Below are positions 27,904 to 37,119 of a stretch of 64,000 nucleotides of DNA, piece after piece; the stretch's first letter is position 1; each line of letters opens with the position of its first letter. This DNA is from Asaia bogorensis (GTDB taxonomy: Bacteria > Pseudomonadota > Alphaproteobacteria > Reyranellales > Reyranellaceae), in NCBI GenBank assembly GCA_945889625.1, contig CAMDCE010000009.1, positions 50,506-114,505 of the forward strand, in the 5' to 3' direction. Under the pieces are notes generated by a model. The model was not told the DNA's origin. It ran no database searches and was given only the letters and a program-made list of their open reading frames with translations. The position numbers and the translations under genes were made by a program.

Positions 27904-29987
27904 GCGCCCAGCACGACCAGCCCGTCGACGGCCACCACTCCCTCGCCGTCGCACTTTACCAGCAGCGGATTGATCTCGGCTTCGGACACGTCGGCAAAAG
28001 CCGAATGGGCGAGGGCTGAGAAAGCCGCAATTATGCGTGCCAGTGCGGCCACGTCACCCAGCGGCAGGTTGCGATAGCCGCCGATAGTGGCGAGGCCCTT
28101 GACCTCGCCGATCATCTGGCGGGCTTCCGCCTCGTCGACCGGGGCCAATCGCGTCGACGCGTCCTTGTAGATCTCGGCCAGCACGCCGCCGAGGCCCACG
28201 GTGACGGTAGGCCCGACCAGCGGATCGCGCCGGAAGCCCAGGATCACTTCGGCAAGGCCGCGCTCCATCTTCTGCACCAGGAACCCCTCGAGCCTGGCGA
28301 GCGGCGCATGCGCCTTGACGCGCCTTTCGATCTCGCGCGCGGCGACGGCCGCCGTCTGGCCATCCGTCAGGCCGAGCGCCACGCCGCCGGCCTCGGTCTT
28401 GTGCGCGATGTCGGCCGACAGGATCTTCAGCACCACCGGCGCGCCGATCTCGGCCACCGCGGCCGCGATGCGTTTGGCGTCGGGGATGGCCATCGCCTTG
28501 GCAATCGGCACGTCCAAGGTGGCGAAGAAGTCGGCGGCGCGGCGCTCGTCGAAGCCCGAGACGCGGCCGGCCTCCAGTGCGTCCAGCGCGGCGCGCGAGG
28601 GTTCGCCCAGCACCGGCACGGGCTGGGGCGATGGCCGCAGCAAACACGCCGCCATCGCCTCGGCGCAGGACTCGGGATGACGGAAGGCCGGCACGCCGGC
28701 CGCCGTCAGCAAGGCCAGTGACTTCTCGGCGCTCGGTGTCAGCGCCACGGCGAAGGGCTTCTTCGAGCCGGCAAAGCGCAGCAGAGGCTCGACCGCCAAT
28801 TCGGGGTTGAACTGGGCCGACGAACCCACGACGAAGATCGCCGCGTCGTTTGCCTCGTCGGCCAGCAGACGCTCGATGGTGCCGGCCACGATCTCGGGTT
28901 TGGCGCCGGCCATGGTGAGATCGACCAGTCGGCCCTCGCCCGCCGCGATGCCGAGCGTGCGCAGCCAATCGACCAGGACCTGCGGCGGGCCCACGATCTC
29001 GAGGCCCGCCATCGCCATATTGTCGACCACCATGGCCGCCCCGCCGCCGGTCGTGGTGGCGACGGCTACTCTCCGCCCGCGCGCCGGCGGGCGATCGACC
29101 AGCAGCGCCGGAACATCGACCAGCGATTCGAACATCGACACGCGCACGATACCGTGACGGAGGCAGAAGGCGTCGAAGGTGGCATCGGAACCGGCGATGG
29201 CGCCGGTGTGGGATTTCGCCAGCTCCCGGCCGATCTCCGACCGACCGAGCTTGTAGGCAATCACCGGCTTGCCTGCTGCATGGGCCCGGCGCGCCGCACG
29301 GGCCAGACGCTCGCCGTCGCGCAGGGTTTCCATGAACAGCAGAATGGCGCTGGTCTTGGGATCGTCGACCAGCAGGTCGGCGATTTCGCCCACCGCCAGA
29401 TCGACCTCGTTGCCGACCGAGATCAGCCGCGAAAAGCCGATGCCACGCGCGTCGGCACGCGACAGCAGCGCGCCGATCAGGCTGCCGCTCTGGCTCACCA
29501 GTGCCCAGCCGCCGGAGCGCAATTTGTCGACCGCGAAGGCGGCATTGGCGGTGAGCGCGACCGGAGGATCGGTGCTCACCGTGCCGATGCTGTTGGGTCC
29601 GACCAAGCGGATGCCGGTGTCGCGCACGATGCGCGTCAGCTCGTCCTGCAGCGTGGCGCCGGCGGCACCCGCATCGGCGAAGCCACCGGCCAGGATCGAC
29701 GCCACCTTCACGCCGCGCTTGCCACAGGCGGCCAGCGCCGCCACGGCATCTGGTCCGTTCAGCAGGATATAGGCGTGATCGATCTCGCCCGCGATGGCGG
29801 CCAGATCCTTGTAGGCCTTCACACCCAGGATCTCGCTGCGCCCGGGATTGACCGGCAGGATCTCGCCGGCAAAGCCGTGCTTGCTCAAGAACCGCTGCGG
29901 CCGCGACGTGGTCTTCTTCTCGTCGGCCGAGGCGCCGATCAGCGCGATGCGCCGGGGTTCGAAAAGGGCGTGAAAAAGATCGCTCAT
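27885..29987 (-). CDS. Acyl-CoA synthetase, ADP-forming (acetate-CoA ligase family)
   Basis: A 700-residue fused enzyme. The N-terminal CoA-binding Rossmann domain (FEPRRIALIGAS) is followed by the succinyl-CoA-ligase-like region with the phosphorylated histidine motif LAKSHTGAIAGSD. The C-terminal half is an ATP-grasp domain (about 480-700). It converts acyl-CoA, ADP and phosphate to acid, CoA and ATP, or the reverse. The track ORF starts at 30137; ATG 29987 is the family start. The single-chain order matches bacterial ADP-forming acetyl- or pimeloyl-CoA synthetases. Acyl specificity is unknown. Confidence 0.88.
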   Translation of the reverse strand: MSDLFHALFEPRRIALIGASADEKKTTSRPQRFLSKHGFAGEILPVNPGRSEILGVKAYKDLAAIAGEIDHAYILLNGPDAVAALAACGKRGVKVASILAGGFADAGAAGATLQDELTRIVRDTGIRLVGPNSIGTVSTDPPVALTANAAFAVDKLRSGGWALVSQSGSLIGALLSRADARGIGFSRLISVGNEVDLAVGEIADLLVDDPKTSAILLFMETLRDGERLARAARRAHAAGKPVIAYKLGRSEIGRELAKSHTGAIAGSDATFDAFCLRHGIVRVSMFESLVDVPALLVDRPPARGRRVAVATTTGGGAAMVVDNMAMAGLEIVGPPQVLVDWLRTLGIAAGEGRLVDLTMAGAKPEIVAGTIERLLADEANDAAIFVVGSSAQFNPELAVEPLLRFAGSKKPFAVALTPSAEKSLALLTAAGVPAFRHPESCAEAMAACLLRPSPQPVPVLGEPSRAALDALEAGRVSGFDERRAADFFATLDVPIAKAMAIPDAKRIAAAVAEIGAPVVLKILSADIAHKTEAGGVALGLTDGQTAAVAAREIERRVKAHAPLARLEGFLVQKMERGLAEVILGFRRDPLVGPTVTVGLGGVLAEIYKDASTRLAPVDEAEARQMIGEVKGLATIGGYRNLPLGDVAALARIIAAFSALAHSAFADVSEAEINPLLVKCDGEGVVAVDGLVVLGAQATRI

Positions 29988-30028
29988 GGGCCGAGTATAG
30001 CTGCCGTTAGCCCCAGGAGGAGACACTG

Positions 30029-30430
30029 ATGACCATCCGCCGCGTGACATCGCCTGCCGTGCCCGAGCCGCCGCCCGAGCGCTGGTCCAACTGCCTCGTC
30101 TCGGATGGCATCGCCTACGTGTCCGGCATGACCGCACGCGGCACCGAGCCGAAGGAACTGGCGGCGATGGACGAATACGCCCAGGCCAAGCAGATCTTCG
30201 GCAAGATCAAGGGAATGGTCGAAGCAGCCGGCGGCGCCATGGCCGACGTGGTCAAGGTCACGATCTACGTGACCAACATCAAGAACAACACCAAGGTCTG
30301 GCAGGCCCGGCGCGAGTTCTTCACCGGCGACTTCCCGGCCTCGACGCTGGTCGAGGTGAGGGCCCTCGCCGCGCCCGAAATCCTGGTCGAGATCGAGGCG
30401 ATCGCCCATATCGGCAAAGGAAAGCGCTAA
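30029..30430 (+). CDS. RidA family protein (reactive enamine deaminase)
   Basis: A 133-residue Rid/YjgF protein, probably a trimer. The conserved arginine lies in STLVEVRALAAPEILVEIEA. RidA proteins hydrolyse enamine/imine intermediates released by threonine and serine dehydratases, which fits the dehydratase a few kilobases upstream. A strong AGGAGG precedes ATG 30029. The stop lies one base from that of the convergent Bug-receptor gene. Confidence 0.88.
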   Translation: MTIRRVTSPAVPEPPPERWSNCLVSDGIAYVSGMTARGTEPKELAAMDEYAQAKQIFGKIKGMVEAAGGAMADVVKVTIYVTNIKNNTKVWQARREFFTGDFPASTLVEVRALAAPEILVEIEAIAHIGKGKR

Positions 30431-30431
30431 G

Positions 30432-31391
30432 CTATTCGAGCTTCACGCCGACGCGCTTGATGAGGGCCTGCCATTTGGCCGCCTCGCTCTGCAGCAGGAT
30501 GGCGAACTCGGCCGGGCTGTTGAACACGACCTCCGAGCCGTCGCCGTCCAGCGCGCTGCGAAACGCCGGATCCTTCAAGCCGTCGATCAGGACGGTGTAG
30601 AGGCGCGTCACGATCTCGGGCGGCGTGCCGGCCGGCGCCGCCAGGGCCAGCCAGGCGTCGAGATCGAAGCCGTTGGGCATCGCCTCGAGCAGGGTCGGCA
30701 CGTCGGGCATCGCCTTGGTGCGTTTGGCACTGGTCACTGCCAGCGCCCGCAAGGTGCCCTGTTGGGCCGGCCTGTAGGCCGTCGGCATGGTGGGGAAGCC
30801 GACCTGGATCTGGTTGCCGAGCAGCCCCAGAATGATGTCCGGCGCACCCTTGTAGGGCACGTGTACGTAATCGACGGCGGCAGCCAACCGGAAGGCCTCG
30901 GCCGACAGATGCGCAAGACTGCCCACTCCGCCCGAGCCGTAGTTCAGCTTGCCGGGCATCGACTTGGCCAGCGCGATGAACTCGACAACGGTCTTGGCCG
31001 GCGATGAAGGCGGCACGACCATCAGCGAGGGAATGCGGGTGATCATGGTCACCGGCACGAAATCCTTGACTGCATCGTAGTTCAGCCGGGCATAGAGGAA
31101 TGGACTGAGAACGTGGCTGCTGGTCATCAGCATCAGGCTGTAGCCGTCGGGCGTGGCTCGTGCAGCGACCTCGGCGCCGATGTTGCCGGCGGCTCCCGGC
31201 TTGTTCTCGACCACGAACTGCTGGCCAAGTCCCGTCGTCAGGCGTTGCGCCACCTGTCGCGCCGCCACGTCGGGCGCGCTGCCAGCGATGAACGGCACGA
31301 TGATGCGCACCGGTCTGTCGGGATATTGCGCTTGTGCAGCGCCCGCCATCAGGAGGGACGCTGCCGCTGCGAGAAAGGCCAAGTATTTCAT
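30432..31391 (-). CDS. Tripartite tricarboxylate transporter receptor (Bug family)
   Basis: A 319-residue periplasmic receptor with a Sec signal peptide ending AGAAQAQ. YPDRPVRIIVPF, ENKPGAAGNIGAEVAA and VPYKGAPD are Bug/TctC hallmarks. It binds small carboxylates. No TctA or TctB membrane partner lies nearby, a common situation for orphan Bug genes. It follows the SMP-30 lactonase gene by 6 nt and is likely co-transcribed, so its ligand may be related to the lactone or sugar acid handled there. Confidence 0.9.
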   Translation of the reverse strand: MKYLAFLAAAASLLMAGAAQAQYPDRPVRIIVPFIAGSAPDVAARQVAQRLTTGLGQQFVVENKPGAAGNIGAEVAARATPDGYSLMLMTSSHVLSPFLYARLNYDAVKDFVPVTMITRIPSLMVVPPSSPAKTVVEFIALAKSMPGKLNYGSGGVGSLAHLSAEAFRLAAAVDYVHVPYKGAPDIILGLLGNQIQVGFPTMPTAYRPAQQGTLRALAVTSAKRTKAMPDVPTLLEAMPNGFDLDAWLALAAPAGTPPEIVTRLYTVLIDGLKDPAFRSALDGDGSEVVFNSPAEFAILLQSEAAKWQALIKRVGVKLE

Positions 31392-31397
31392 GTCCGT

Positions 31398-32318
31398 TCA
31401 GGCGTGTGAATACATCGGCTTGCCGCCGACCGGCATCGTCGCACGCAGAATGACGCCACTCTTCACTTTCGAACTTGGACGCGACACCACAAGATAGAGG
31501 TCGTTTCCGGAAAAGGCGATGTTGGTGCAGAAAATATCGTCGCCGGCGTCGACATGATGCGTCGGCCGGCCAAGCGCATCGAAGCGCCAGGCCGTGGTGC
31601 TGGGATGCGCCACCACCAACCCGCCCTCTGAATCGAGCGCCATGCCGTCAGGACCGGCATGGCCGCCGGTCATCTGGATGAAGAGGCCGACCTTGCTCGC
31701 CATGCCGTCGGTCAGCAGCGGCAGGCGCCACACCGCGTTGCCACGCGTCACACCGACATAGAGCACGTTCTCCGACCTGTTCATTACCAGGCCATTGGGG
31801 CTCGGCACGGTGTCTACCAGCGTGGTGAGCTTGCCCTCCGTGTCGTAGCGATAGACCCGGCCGGTTGGGTCGTGCAGGCCGGTCTGACCCTGGTCGGTGA
31901 AGTAAAGATCGCCGCTGCCAGCAAAGAAAAGATCATTGACGCCCTTGAAGCTCTCCGAGCCGCGCGTCTCGATCAGCGATGTCACCTTGCCGGTCGCAGG
32001 ATCGAGCAGGACGATGCCGCGCTTGTAGTCGGTGATGAAGATGCGGCCGTCCTTGTGGATCTTCAGCCCGTTCGGCCAGCCGTCATATTCGGTGACCAAG
32101 GTCCACTCGCCCGCCGGACTGATGCGAAATATCCGGCCGAACGGAATATCGGTGACATAGAGATTGCCGGCGCGATCGAAGCTAGGCCCTTCGAGGAAAC
32201 AGTCGAGCTCCATGCCGGCGGCATTGGCGTCGGCCCAGGCCGTACGCCGCGGCTTGCGGTACTTGTCGGGCACGTGCGTGAACTCGACCGCCGCAACGGG
32301 CTTGGTCAGTCCGTACAT
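31398..32318 (-). CDS. SMP-30/gluconolactonase-family protein
   Basis: A 306-residue six-bladed beta-propeller. Repeated blade motifs are visible (LEGPSFDRAGNLYVTD, WPNGLKIHKDGRIFITDY, GVNDLFFAGSGDLYFTDQ, PSPNGLVMN). The metal site includes Glu in LEGP and Asn/Asp in GVNDL. Family members open sugar lactones using calcium or zinc. ATG 32318 has AAAGGAG upstream. It has no signal peptide and is co-transcribed with the Bug receptor. Confidence 0.87.
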   Translation of the reverse strand: MYGLTKPVAAVEFTHVPDKYRKPRRTAWADANAAGMELDCFLEGPSFDRAGNLYVTDIPFGRIFRISPAGEWTLVTEYDGWPNGLKIHKDGRIFITDYKRGIVLLDPATGKVTSLIETRGSESFKGVNDLFFAGSGDLYFTDQGQTGLHDPTGRVYRYDTEGKLTTLVDTVPSPNGLVMNRSENVLYVGVTRGNAVWRLPLLTDGMASKVGLFIQMTGGHAGPDGMALDSEGGLVVAHPSTTAWRFDALGRPTHHVDAGDDIFCTNIAFSGNDLYLVVSRPSSKVKSGVILRATMPVGGKPMYSHA

Positions 32319-32330
32319 TTCATCTCCTTT

Positions 32331-32441
32331 CCTCCGCAGTCATCTGGGGAGGTGGCGCGCAACGCCGGAGGGGTCATAAACGGCCGCGATGACTCCTCCA
32401 TCGCCGTAAGACGTCGACACCTCCCCAGATGACTGGGGAGG
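32331..32441. repeat. Long inverted repeat, 24-bp arms
   Basis: Arms 32331-32354 and 32418-32441 (CAGTCATCTGGGGAGGTG core) match over 24 bp with one mismatch, separated by 63 bp. The pair occupies the space between the class III aminotransferase stop and the SMP-30 start. It has no T-run, so it is not a classic terminator. The spacer CGCGCAACGCC...GCGATG has no ORF. It looks like a small palindromic mobile element or a processing site. Confidence 0.75.
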
Positions 32442-32445
32442 AGAG

Positions 32446-33846
32446 CTAGGCAGCCTTCACTTCTCTTTCAGCCTTGAGCGCCCGCACGGTCATGCGCAGT
32501 GCATGGACAGTCTTCTCGATCTCCGCGCCGCCGTGCGTCGCCGACACGAAGCCGCCGGGGGCGCCCATGATGTCGACGCCGTGGGTCATCAGGCCCATAC
32601 GGATCTTGCCGCTGAGACCGCCCGAGCGGGCCCCCTTGAGCTTGGCAAAGCCATACTTCAGCGGATCGAAGGTCGCCGGATCGACTTTCTCGCCGGTCGG
32701 GTTGGGATAGATCAGGAAGGTCGAGGACTGGCCGTAGATGCCCCACGGCACGCTCTCCTCGACCAGCACCTGGCGCAGTGCCGCGCGCAGCTCGGCTGCC
32801 GTCTTGTTGGCCTTCTCCGCGAGATCCTCGTCGCGCAGCAGAGTGAGCGCGGTAACCGCCGCGGCGGCCGACAGCGGGTTGGCGTTGTAGGTCCCGGGAT
32901 GGGCGATCTTGTCCCGCTTCTTGGCCGCCGAGGCGGCATGGTCGATCTGGTCGAGGATCTCACGCTTGCCCGCGACAGCGCCGCCCGGCAGGCCGCCGGC
33001 CACGATCTTGGCCAGGATGCAGAGATCGGGCGTGACACCCAGCGCCTTCTGCGCGCCGCCCATCGACCAGCGGAAGCCGGTGATGACCTCGTCCATCAGC
33101 ATCACGATGTCGCGCCGGGCCGTGACCTCGCGGATCGCCTGAACGAAGCCCGGCGGCAACGGCACCTGGCCCCACGACGCACCGGAGGGTTCGAACATGA
33201 CGGCGGCGATATCGTCGCGGCTTTCCAGCAGCTTCACCACCACGCCGACATCGTCGGCCGGCATCAGGATCGTGAGGTCGGTGACGCTCTGCACCACGCC
33301 CGGCACCGACGAGCCGTCATAGTTCGACGTGGCGCCGGCCGCGACATTGTCGTGCCAGCCATGGAAGTGGCCGATGAAGCGCACGATCTTGTCCTTGCCG
33401 GTGTGGGCGCGCGCCAGACGAATCGCCATGTGCGAAGCCTCGGTGCCCGACGCGGTGAAGCGCACCTTCTCGGCTGACGGGATCAGTTCGCACACCAGCT
33501 CGGCCCAACGCACTTCAAGTTCGTGGCTCGAGCCGTAATGCGTGCCGAGATCCATCTGACGCTTCACCGCCTCGATGATGGCGGGATGGGAGTGGCCCAG
33601 CAGCATGGCGCCGTGGCCGCCGAAATAATCCACATACTCGTTGCCATCGACGTCCCACTTGCGCGGCCCCTTAGCCTTGGCGACGTGGATGGAATAGGGA
33701 TCGAGATAGCGGGCGTCGTGGGTGATGCCGCTCGGCAGTACCTTGCGGGCGCGCTCAAACAGCGCACCCGAGCCGCCGGTGCGAGCGCGGTAGTCGGCCA
33801 CAATCGCTGAATTGGTGGCCGTCGGATCGATTTTCTGCGCGGTCAT
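32446..33846 (-). CDS. Class III aminotransferase (glutamate-1-semialdehyde mutase-like)
   Basis: A 466-residue fold-type I PLP enzyme. The aspartate of the cofactor site is in LMDEVITGFR and the lysine is in CILAKIVAGGLPGGAVAG. FTASGTEASHMAIRLAR is the phosphate-binding region. The sequence follows the GSA-aminomutase subgroup, but it is longer than the roughly 430 residues of HemL and lies outside a tetrapyrrole context, so it is probably a catabolic transaminase or aminomutase. The start is ATG 33846. It is divergent from a serine-glyoxylate aminotransferase-like gene. Confidence 0.86.
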   Translation of the reverse strand: MTAQKIDPTATNSAIVADYRARTGGSGALFERARKVLPSGITHDARYLDPYSIHVAKAKGPRKWDVDGNEYVDYFGGHGAMLLGHSHPAIIEAVKRQMDLGTHYGSSHELEVRWAELVCELIPSAEKVRFTASGTEASHMAIRLARAHTGKDKIVRFIGHFHGWHDNVAAGATSNYDGSSVPGVVQSVTDLTILMPADDVGVVVKLLESRDDIAAVMFEPSGASWGQVPLPPGFVQAIREVTARRDIVMLMDEVITGFRWSMGGAQKALGVTPDLCILAKIVAGGLPGGAVAGKREILDQIDHAASAAKKRDKIAHPGTYNANPLSAAAAVTALTLLRDEDLAEKANKTAAELRAALRQVLVEESVPWGIYGQSSTFLIYPNPTGEKVDPATFDPLKYGFAKLKGARSGGLSGKIRMGLMTHGVDIMGAPGGFVSATHGGAEIEKTVHALRMTVRALKAEREVKAA

Positions 33847-33947
33847 GAGCCCTCACCCAACTAATGCGAGAGCATCGCAAGCCTCGCTTGCTTCGCCAAG
33901 GGCCACGGTCTAATCCCTGCCCCACTTTCGCAGACCGGAGGATCGTT

Positions 33948-35138
33948 TTGAACGCCCCAGTGAATGCCAAGCCCCGTGGACGCCAATTCTTCAATAATCC
34001 CGGTCCGACCAATATCCCGGACCGCGTTTTGCGCGCCATGGACCGGCCGGTCATGGACTTCATGTCGGACGAATTCCTGACCATCCATCACGCCTGCCAT
34101 GCCGGCGTGAAGCGGGTTCTGAAGACCGACCAGACGCTCTATATGTACAACGCCAGCGGCCACGGCGCCTGGGAGGCGGCCCTCGCCAACCTGTTCTCGG
34201 CCGGCGACACCGTTCTGATCGTCGAAACCGGCTATTTCTCGCAGAGCTGGGCGGCCATGGCGACCGATCTCGGCATCAAGGTCGAGACCTTCGCCGCCGA
34301 CTGGCGCAAGGGCGCCGACGTTTCCAAGCTCGCCGAGCGTCTGGCCAAGGACAAGGCGCACGCGATCAAGGCGGTGCTGACCGTCCATAACGAGACCGCG
34401 ACCGGCATGGTTCTGCCGGTGGCCGATATCCGCCGCGCCATGGACGAGACCAAGCACCCCGCCCTGCTTCTGTCAGACACGATCTCCTCGCTCGCCTCCA
34501 TCGACTACAAGATGGACGCCTGGGGCGTCGACGTGACCGTGGGCGGCAGCCAGAAGGGCCTGATGCTGCCGACCGGCATGTCGCTGACCGGCGTCAGCAG
34601 CAAGGCGGTCGACGCCTCGCGCAAGAACAAGGCGCCGCGTCACTACTGGAATTGGGAGATGATGAACGGCCGCGCGCCGCAGAAATTCATCGGCACCGCA
34701 CCGGTCCACATGTTCTTCGGCCTGCAGGAATCGCTCAAGATGCTCGAGGAGGAAGGCCTCGACGCGGTGTTTCAGCGTCACGCGCGGCTCGGCGAAGCCA
34801 CGCGCGCCGCCGTGCGTGCCTGGGGAGCCGCCGGCAGGGGGCCGCAGCTCTACTGCCAGTCGGAGGACCGGCTCTCCAATTCGGTGACGACGGTGATCAT
34901 GCCCGAGGGCGTCAGCTCCGACGGAATGCGCAAGGCCGCCCTCGACCGCTTCAACCTGTCGCTGGGCGGCGGCCTGGGGCCGCTGATGGGCAAGGTGTTC
35001 CGCATCGGCCATCTCGGCGACCTCAACGAGCCAATGTTGCTGGGCTGCCTGGCCACAACCGAACTGGCGATGAAGACCGCCGGCGTGCCGTTCGCGCCGG
35101 GCGGCGTCGATGCCGCCATCGAGTCGCTGTCTAGCTAG
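33948..35138 (+). CDS. Serine-glyoxylate aminotransferase-like, class V
   Basis: A 396-residue PLP enzyme. The cofactor lysine is in VGGSQKGLMLP, and the N-terminal NNPGPTNIPDRVLRAM is typical of SGAT/AGAT proteins. It transfers the amino group of serine or alanine to glyoxylate. The track runs to 33864 with no good start; TTG 33948 has GGAGG 6 nt upstream and gives the family N-terminus, so a TTG start is well supported. The gene converges with a carbonic anhydrase and shares a CTAG for both stops. Confidence 0.88.
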   Translation: MNAPVNAKPRGRQFFNNPGPTNIPDRVLRAMDRPVMDFMSDEFLTIHHACHAGVKRVLKTDQTLYMYNASGHGAWEAALANLFSAGDTVLIVETGYFSQSWAAMATDLGIKVETFAADWRKGADVSKLAERLAKDKAHAIKAVLTVHNETATGMVLPVADIRRAMDETKHPALLLSDTISSLASIDYKMDAWGVDVTVGGSQKGLMLPTGMSLTGVSSKAVDASRKNKAPRHYWNWEMMNGRAPQKFIGTAPVHMFFGLQESLKMLEEEGLDAVFQRHARLGEATRAAVRAWGAAGRGPQLYCQSEDRLSNSVTTVIMPEGVSSDGMRKAALDRFNLSLGGGLGPLMGKVFRIGHLGDLNEPMLLGCLATTELAMKTAGVPFAPGGVDAAIESLSS

Positions 35139-35890
35139 AACGCCGGCTTCTTGCCGGCGACGGCGGCGACAAAGCGCTCCGGCTTGATCGCCGACAGAGC
35201 GGTGGCCTTGTCGACCGCGGCGGCGAGTTGTACGCCTCGCACCGGCTCGAACGTCGCCGTTGCGGCGTTAAACGCATAGAGCTGACCCTGCGTCAGATTG
35301 AACCACCATGCGTGCAGCACCAGCTTGCCGGCCTTCACCCTTTTGGCGATCCACGGAAAAGTCATCAGATTTCTGACGCTGTTGACCACGGCCGCCTGCT
35401 CGACGGCGCGCACGATTTCCTCGCGCGGTCGGCCCTGCAGTTCGCGCATCACGTCGTCGCGCACGTCCTGGGCAATGCTGGTCCAGGTCGAGAGATAGTC
35501 GAAGCCGGCAAAGGCACCGCTCTTGCCGTCGACCAGCGCAGCGATGCCGCCGCACAAAGCGTGACCCAGGATCACCACATGCTCGACGCCAAGGCCGCGC
35601 ACAGCATATTCGATGGCCGCCGAGGTGCCGTGATGGCGCGCGTCAGGCGGACGCTGGGCCGGCGGCACCATGGCGCCGACATTGCGCACCGTGAAGATGT
35701 CGCCCGGCTGGGTTTGCGTCAGGATGCCGGGATCGACACGGGCATCGGCGCAGGCGACGATCAGGATCCTGGGCGATTGGCCTTCCGTTGCCAGTCGCTC
35801 GAACAGGTCGAGATGCTCGCGGTAATAACCCAGGCGGAAGTCCGCGAAACCCTTGAGGAGCCGTTCCAATGCCATGCTGGTGTCTGACAT
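35135..35890 (-). CDS. Beta-carbonic anhydrase
   Basis: A 251-residue cytosolic zinc enzyme interconverting CO2 and bicarbonate. The zinc ligands are Cys47 (VACADARVDP, with the Asp49-Arg51 dyad), His110 and Cys113 (GHALCGG). The length is slightly above the usual 200-230 because of a C-terminal extension ending AGKKPAF. ATG 35890 shares CATG with the divergent enoyl-CoA hydratase start. ATG 35875 is an alternative that would leave a gap. No transporter is linked. Confidence 0.92.
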   Translation of the reverse strand: MSDTSMALERLLKGFADFRLGYYREHLDLFERLATEGQSPRILIVACADARVDPGILTQTQPGDIFTVRNVGAMVPPAQRPPDARHHGTSAAIEYAVRGLGVEHVVILGHALCGGIAALVDGKSGAFAGFDYLSTWTSIAQDVRDDVMRELQGRPREEIVRAVEQAAVVNSVRNLMTFPWIAKRVKAGKLVLHAWWFNLTQGQLYAFNAATATFEPVRGVQLAAAVDKATALSAIKPERFVAAVAGKKPAF

Positions 35891-36668
35891 GACCCAAGAA
35901 CTGCTCTACGACAAGCGCGGCGACATCGGCTGGATCACTTTCAACCGGCCGCAGGCGCGCAATGCGCTGACCTTCGCCATGTATGAAGGCTTGGCCGAGA
36001 TTTGTGGCCGTGTCGGCACGACGCATGAGGCCAAGGCCCTGGTCATCACCGGAGCGGGCGAAAAAGCCTTCGCCGCCGGCACCGATATCGCCCAATTCAG
36101 GGACTTCAAGGGTGGCGAGGACGGCATCGCCTACGAGCGCAAGATCGACCGCATCCTCGACGCCATCGAACGGTGCCCGGTGCCCACGGTCGCCGCCGTC
36201 TCGGGCTTCTGCACCGGCGGCGGGGCGGCGATCGCCGCCGTCTGCGACTTCCGCATCGCGGCGGCCAACGCCCAGTTCGGCTTCCCCATCGCGCGCACGC
36301 TGGGCAACTGCCTGTCGATCGCCAACTATGCCCGGCTGGCAGTGCTGATCGGCCCGCAACGGGTCAAGGAGATGCTCCTCCTCGCCAAGCTGATCGACGC
36401 GGCTCAGGCATTGTCGGTCGGACTGGTGAGCGAGCTCCTGGCGGATACGGCGGCGCTCCACGCGCGGGCGGCGGAGCTGGCCAAAACGCTGGCCGGCCAC
36501 GCCCCGATCACCCTGCAGGTCACCAAGGAGGCGTTGCGCCGCTTGCAGGCCAAGCTCGGCGAGGAGAATATCGACGATCTCATCCGGCTGGCCTATGGCA
36601 GCGCCGATTTCCGCGAGGGCATGGATGCCTTTCTCGAAAAGCGCGCGCCGAAGTGGACCGGAGCCTGA
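35889..36668 (+). CDS. Enoyl-CoA hydratase/isomerase family protein
   Basis: A 259-residue crotonase. The oxyanion segments are GAGEKAFAAGTDI and VSGFCTGGGAAIAAVCDFRIA. Family Glu residues at the second active-site loop are not obvious (FGFPIARTLGN), so hydratase, isomerase or CoA-hydrolase activity is open. ATG 35889 overlaps the carbonic anhydrase start on the other strand. ATG 35874, with GAGGAG upstream, is the alternative. Confidence 0.85.
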   Translation: MTQELLYDKRGDIGWITFNRPQARNALTFAMYEGLAEICGRVGTTHEAKALVITGAGEKAFAAGTDIAQFRDFKGGEDGIAYERKIDRILDAIERCPVPTVAAVSGFCTGGGAAIAAVCDFRIAAANAQFGFPIARTLGNCLSIANYARLAVLIGPQRVKEMLLLAKLIDAAQALSVGLVSELLADTAALHARAAELAKTLAGHAPITLQVTKEALRRLQAKLGEENIDDLIRLAYGSADFREGMDAFLEKRAPKWTGA

Positions 36669-36699
36669 TACAGTGAAGATCGACCTAAGGGGGTAAACG

Positions 36700-37119
36700 A
36701 TGAATCGATTTGGATCGACTCTGGCCGTTCTCGCGATGTGCGCCGCCGTGACCGGTTGCGTGACCACCACGTCTCAGTCGACCGTCGCCAACAAAGAAGA
36801 CATGATGATCGCGTCCGGCTTCAAGTTCGTGCCCGCCAACACGCCGCAGCGCCAGGCCGCCTTCGCCCAGCTGCCGCCGCACAAGTTCACGCGCCAGTAT
36901 CGCGGCAACAAGATGGTCTACGTCTACGCCGATCCGACGATCTGCGTTTGCCTCTACGTCGGCAACCCGGCCAACTATGCCGCCTATCGTGCCCGCGTGT
37001 TCGACACCAAACTTGCCAACGAACAGGTCGCAGTCGCCGAAGACTACTACTACTCGCCGAGCTGGGACTGGAGCATGTGGGGCGACGGCTACCCGTTTGG
37101 CTGGCCGTACGACTACTAG
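36700..37119 (+). CDS. Small secreted lipoprotein of unknown function
   Basis: A 139-residue protein with a lipoprotein signal: MNRFGSTLAVLAMCAAVTGC, Cys20 as lipid site. The mature part has no recognised domain but contains CVCLYVG and an aromatic, acidic tail (EDYYYSPSWDWSMWGDGYP and beyond). GGGGG lies 6 nt before ATG 36700. It is probably anchored in the outer or inner membrane facing the periplasm. It converges with the DUF1127 gene, and both stop at one CTAG. Confidence 0.78.
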   Translation: MNRFGSTLAVLAMCAAVTGCVTTTSQSTVANKEDMMIASGFKFVPANTPQRQAAFAQLPPHKFTRQYRGNKMVYVYADPTICVCLYVGNPANYAAYRARVFDTKLANEQVAVAEDYYYSPSWDWSMWGDGYPFGWPYDY

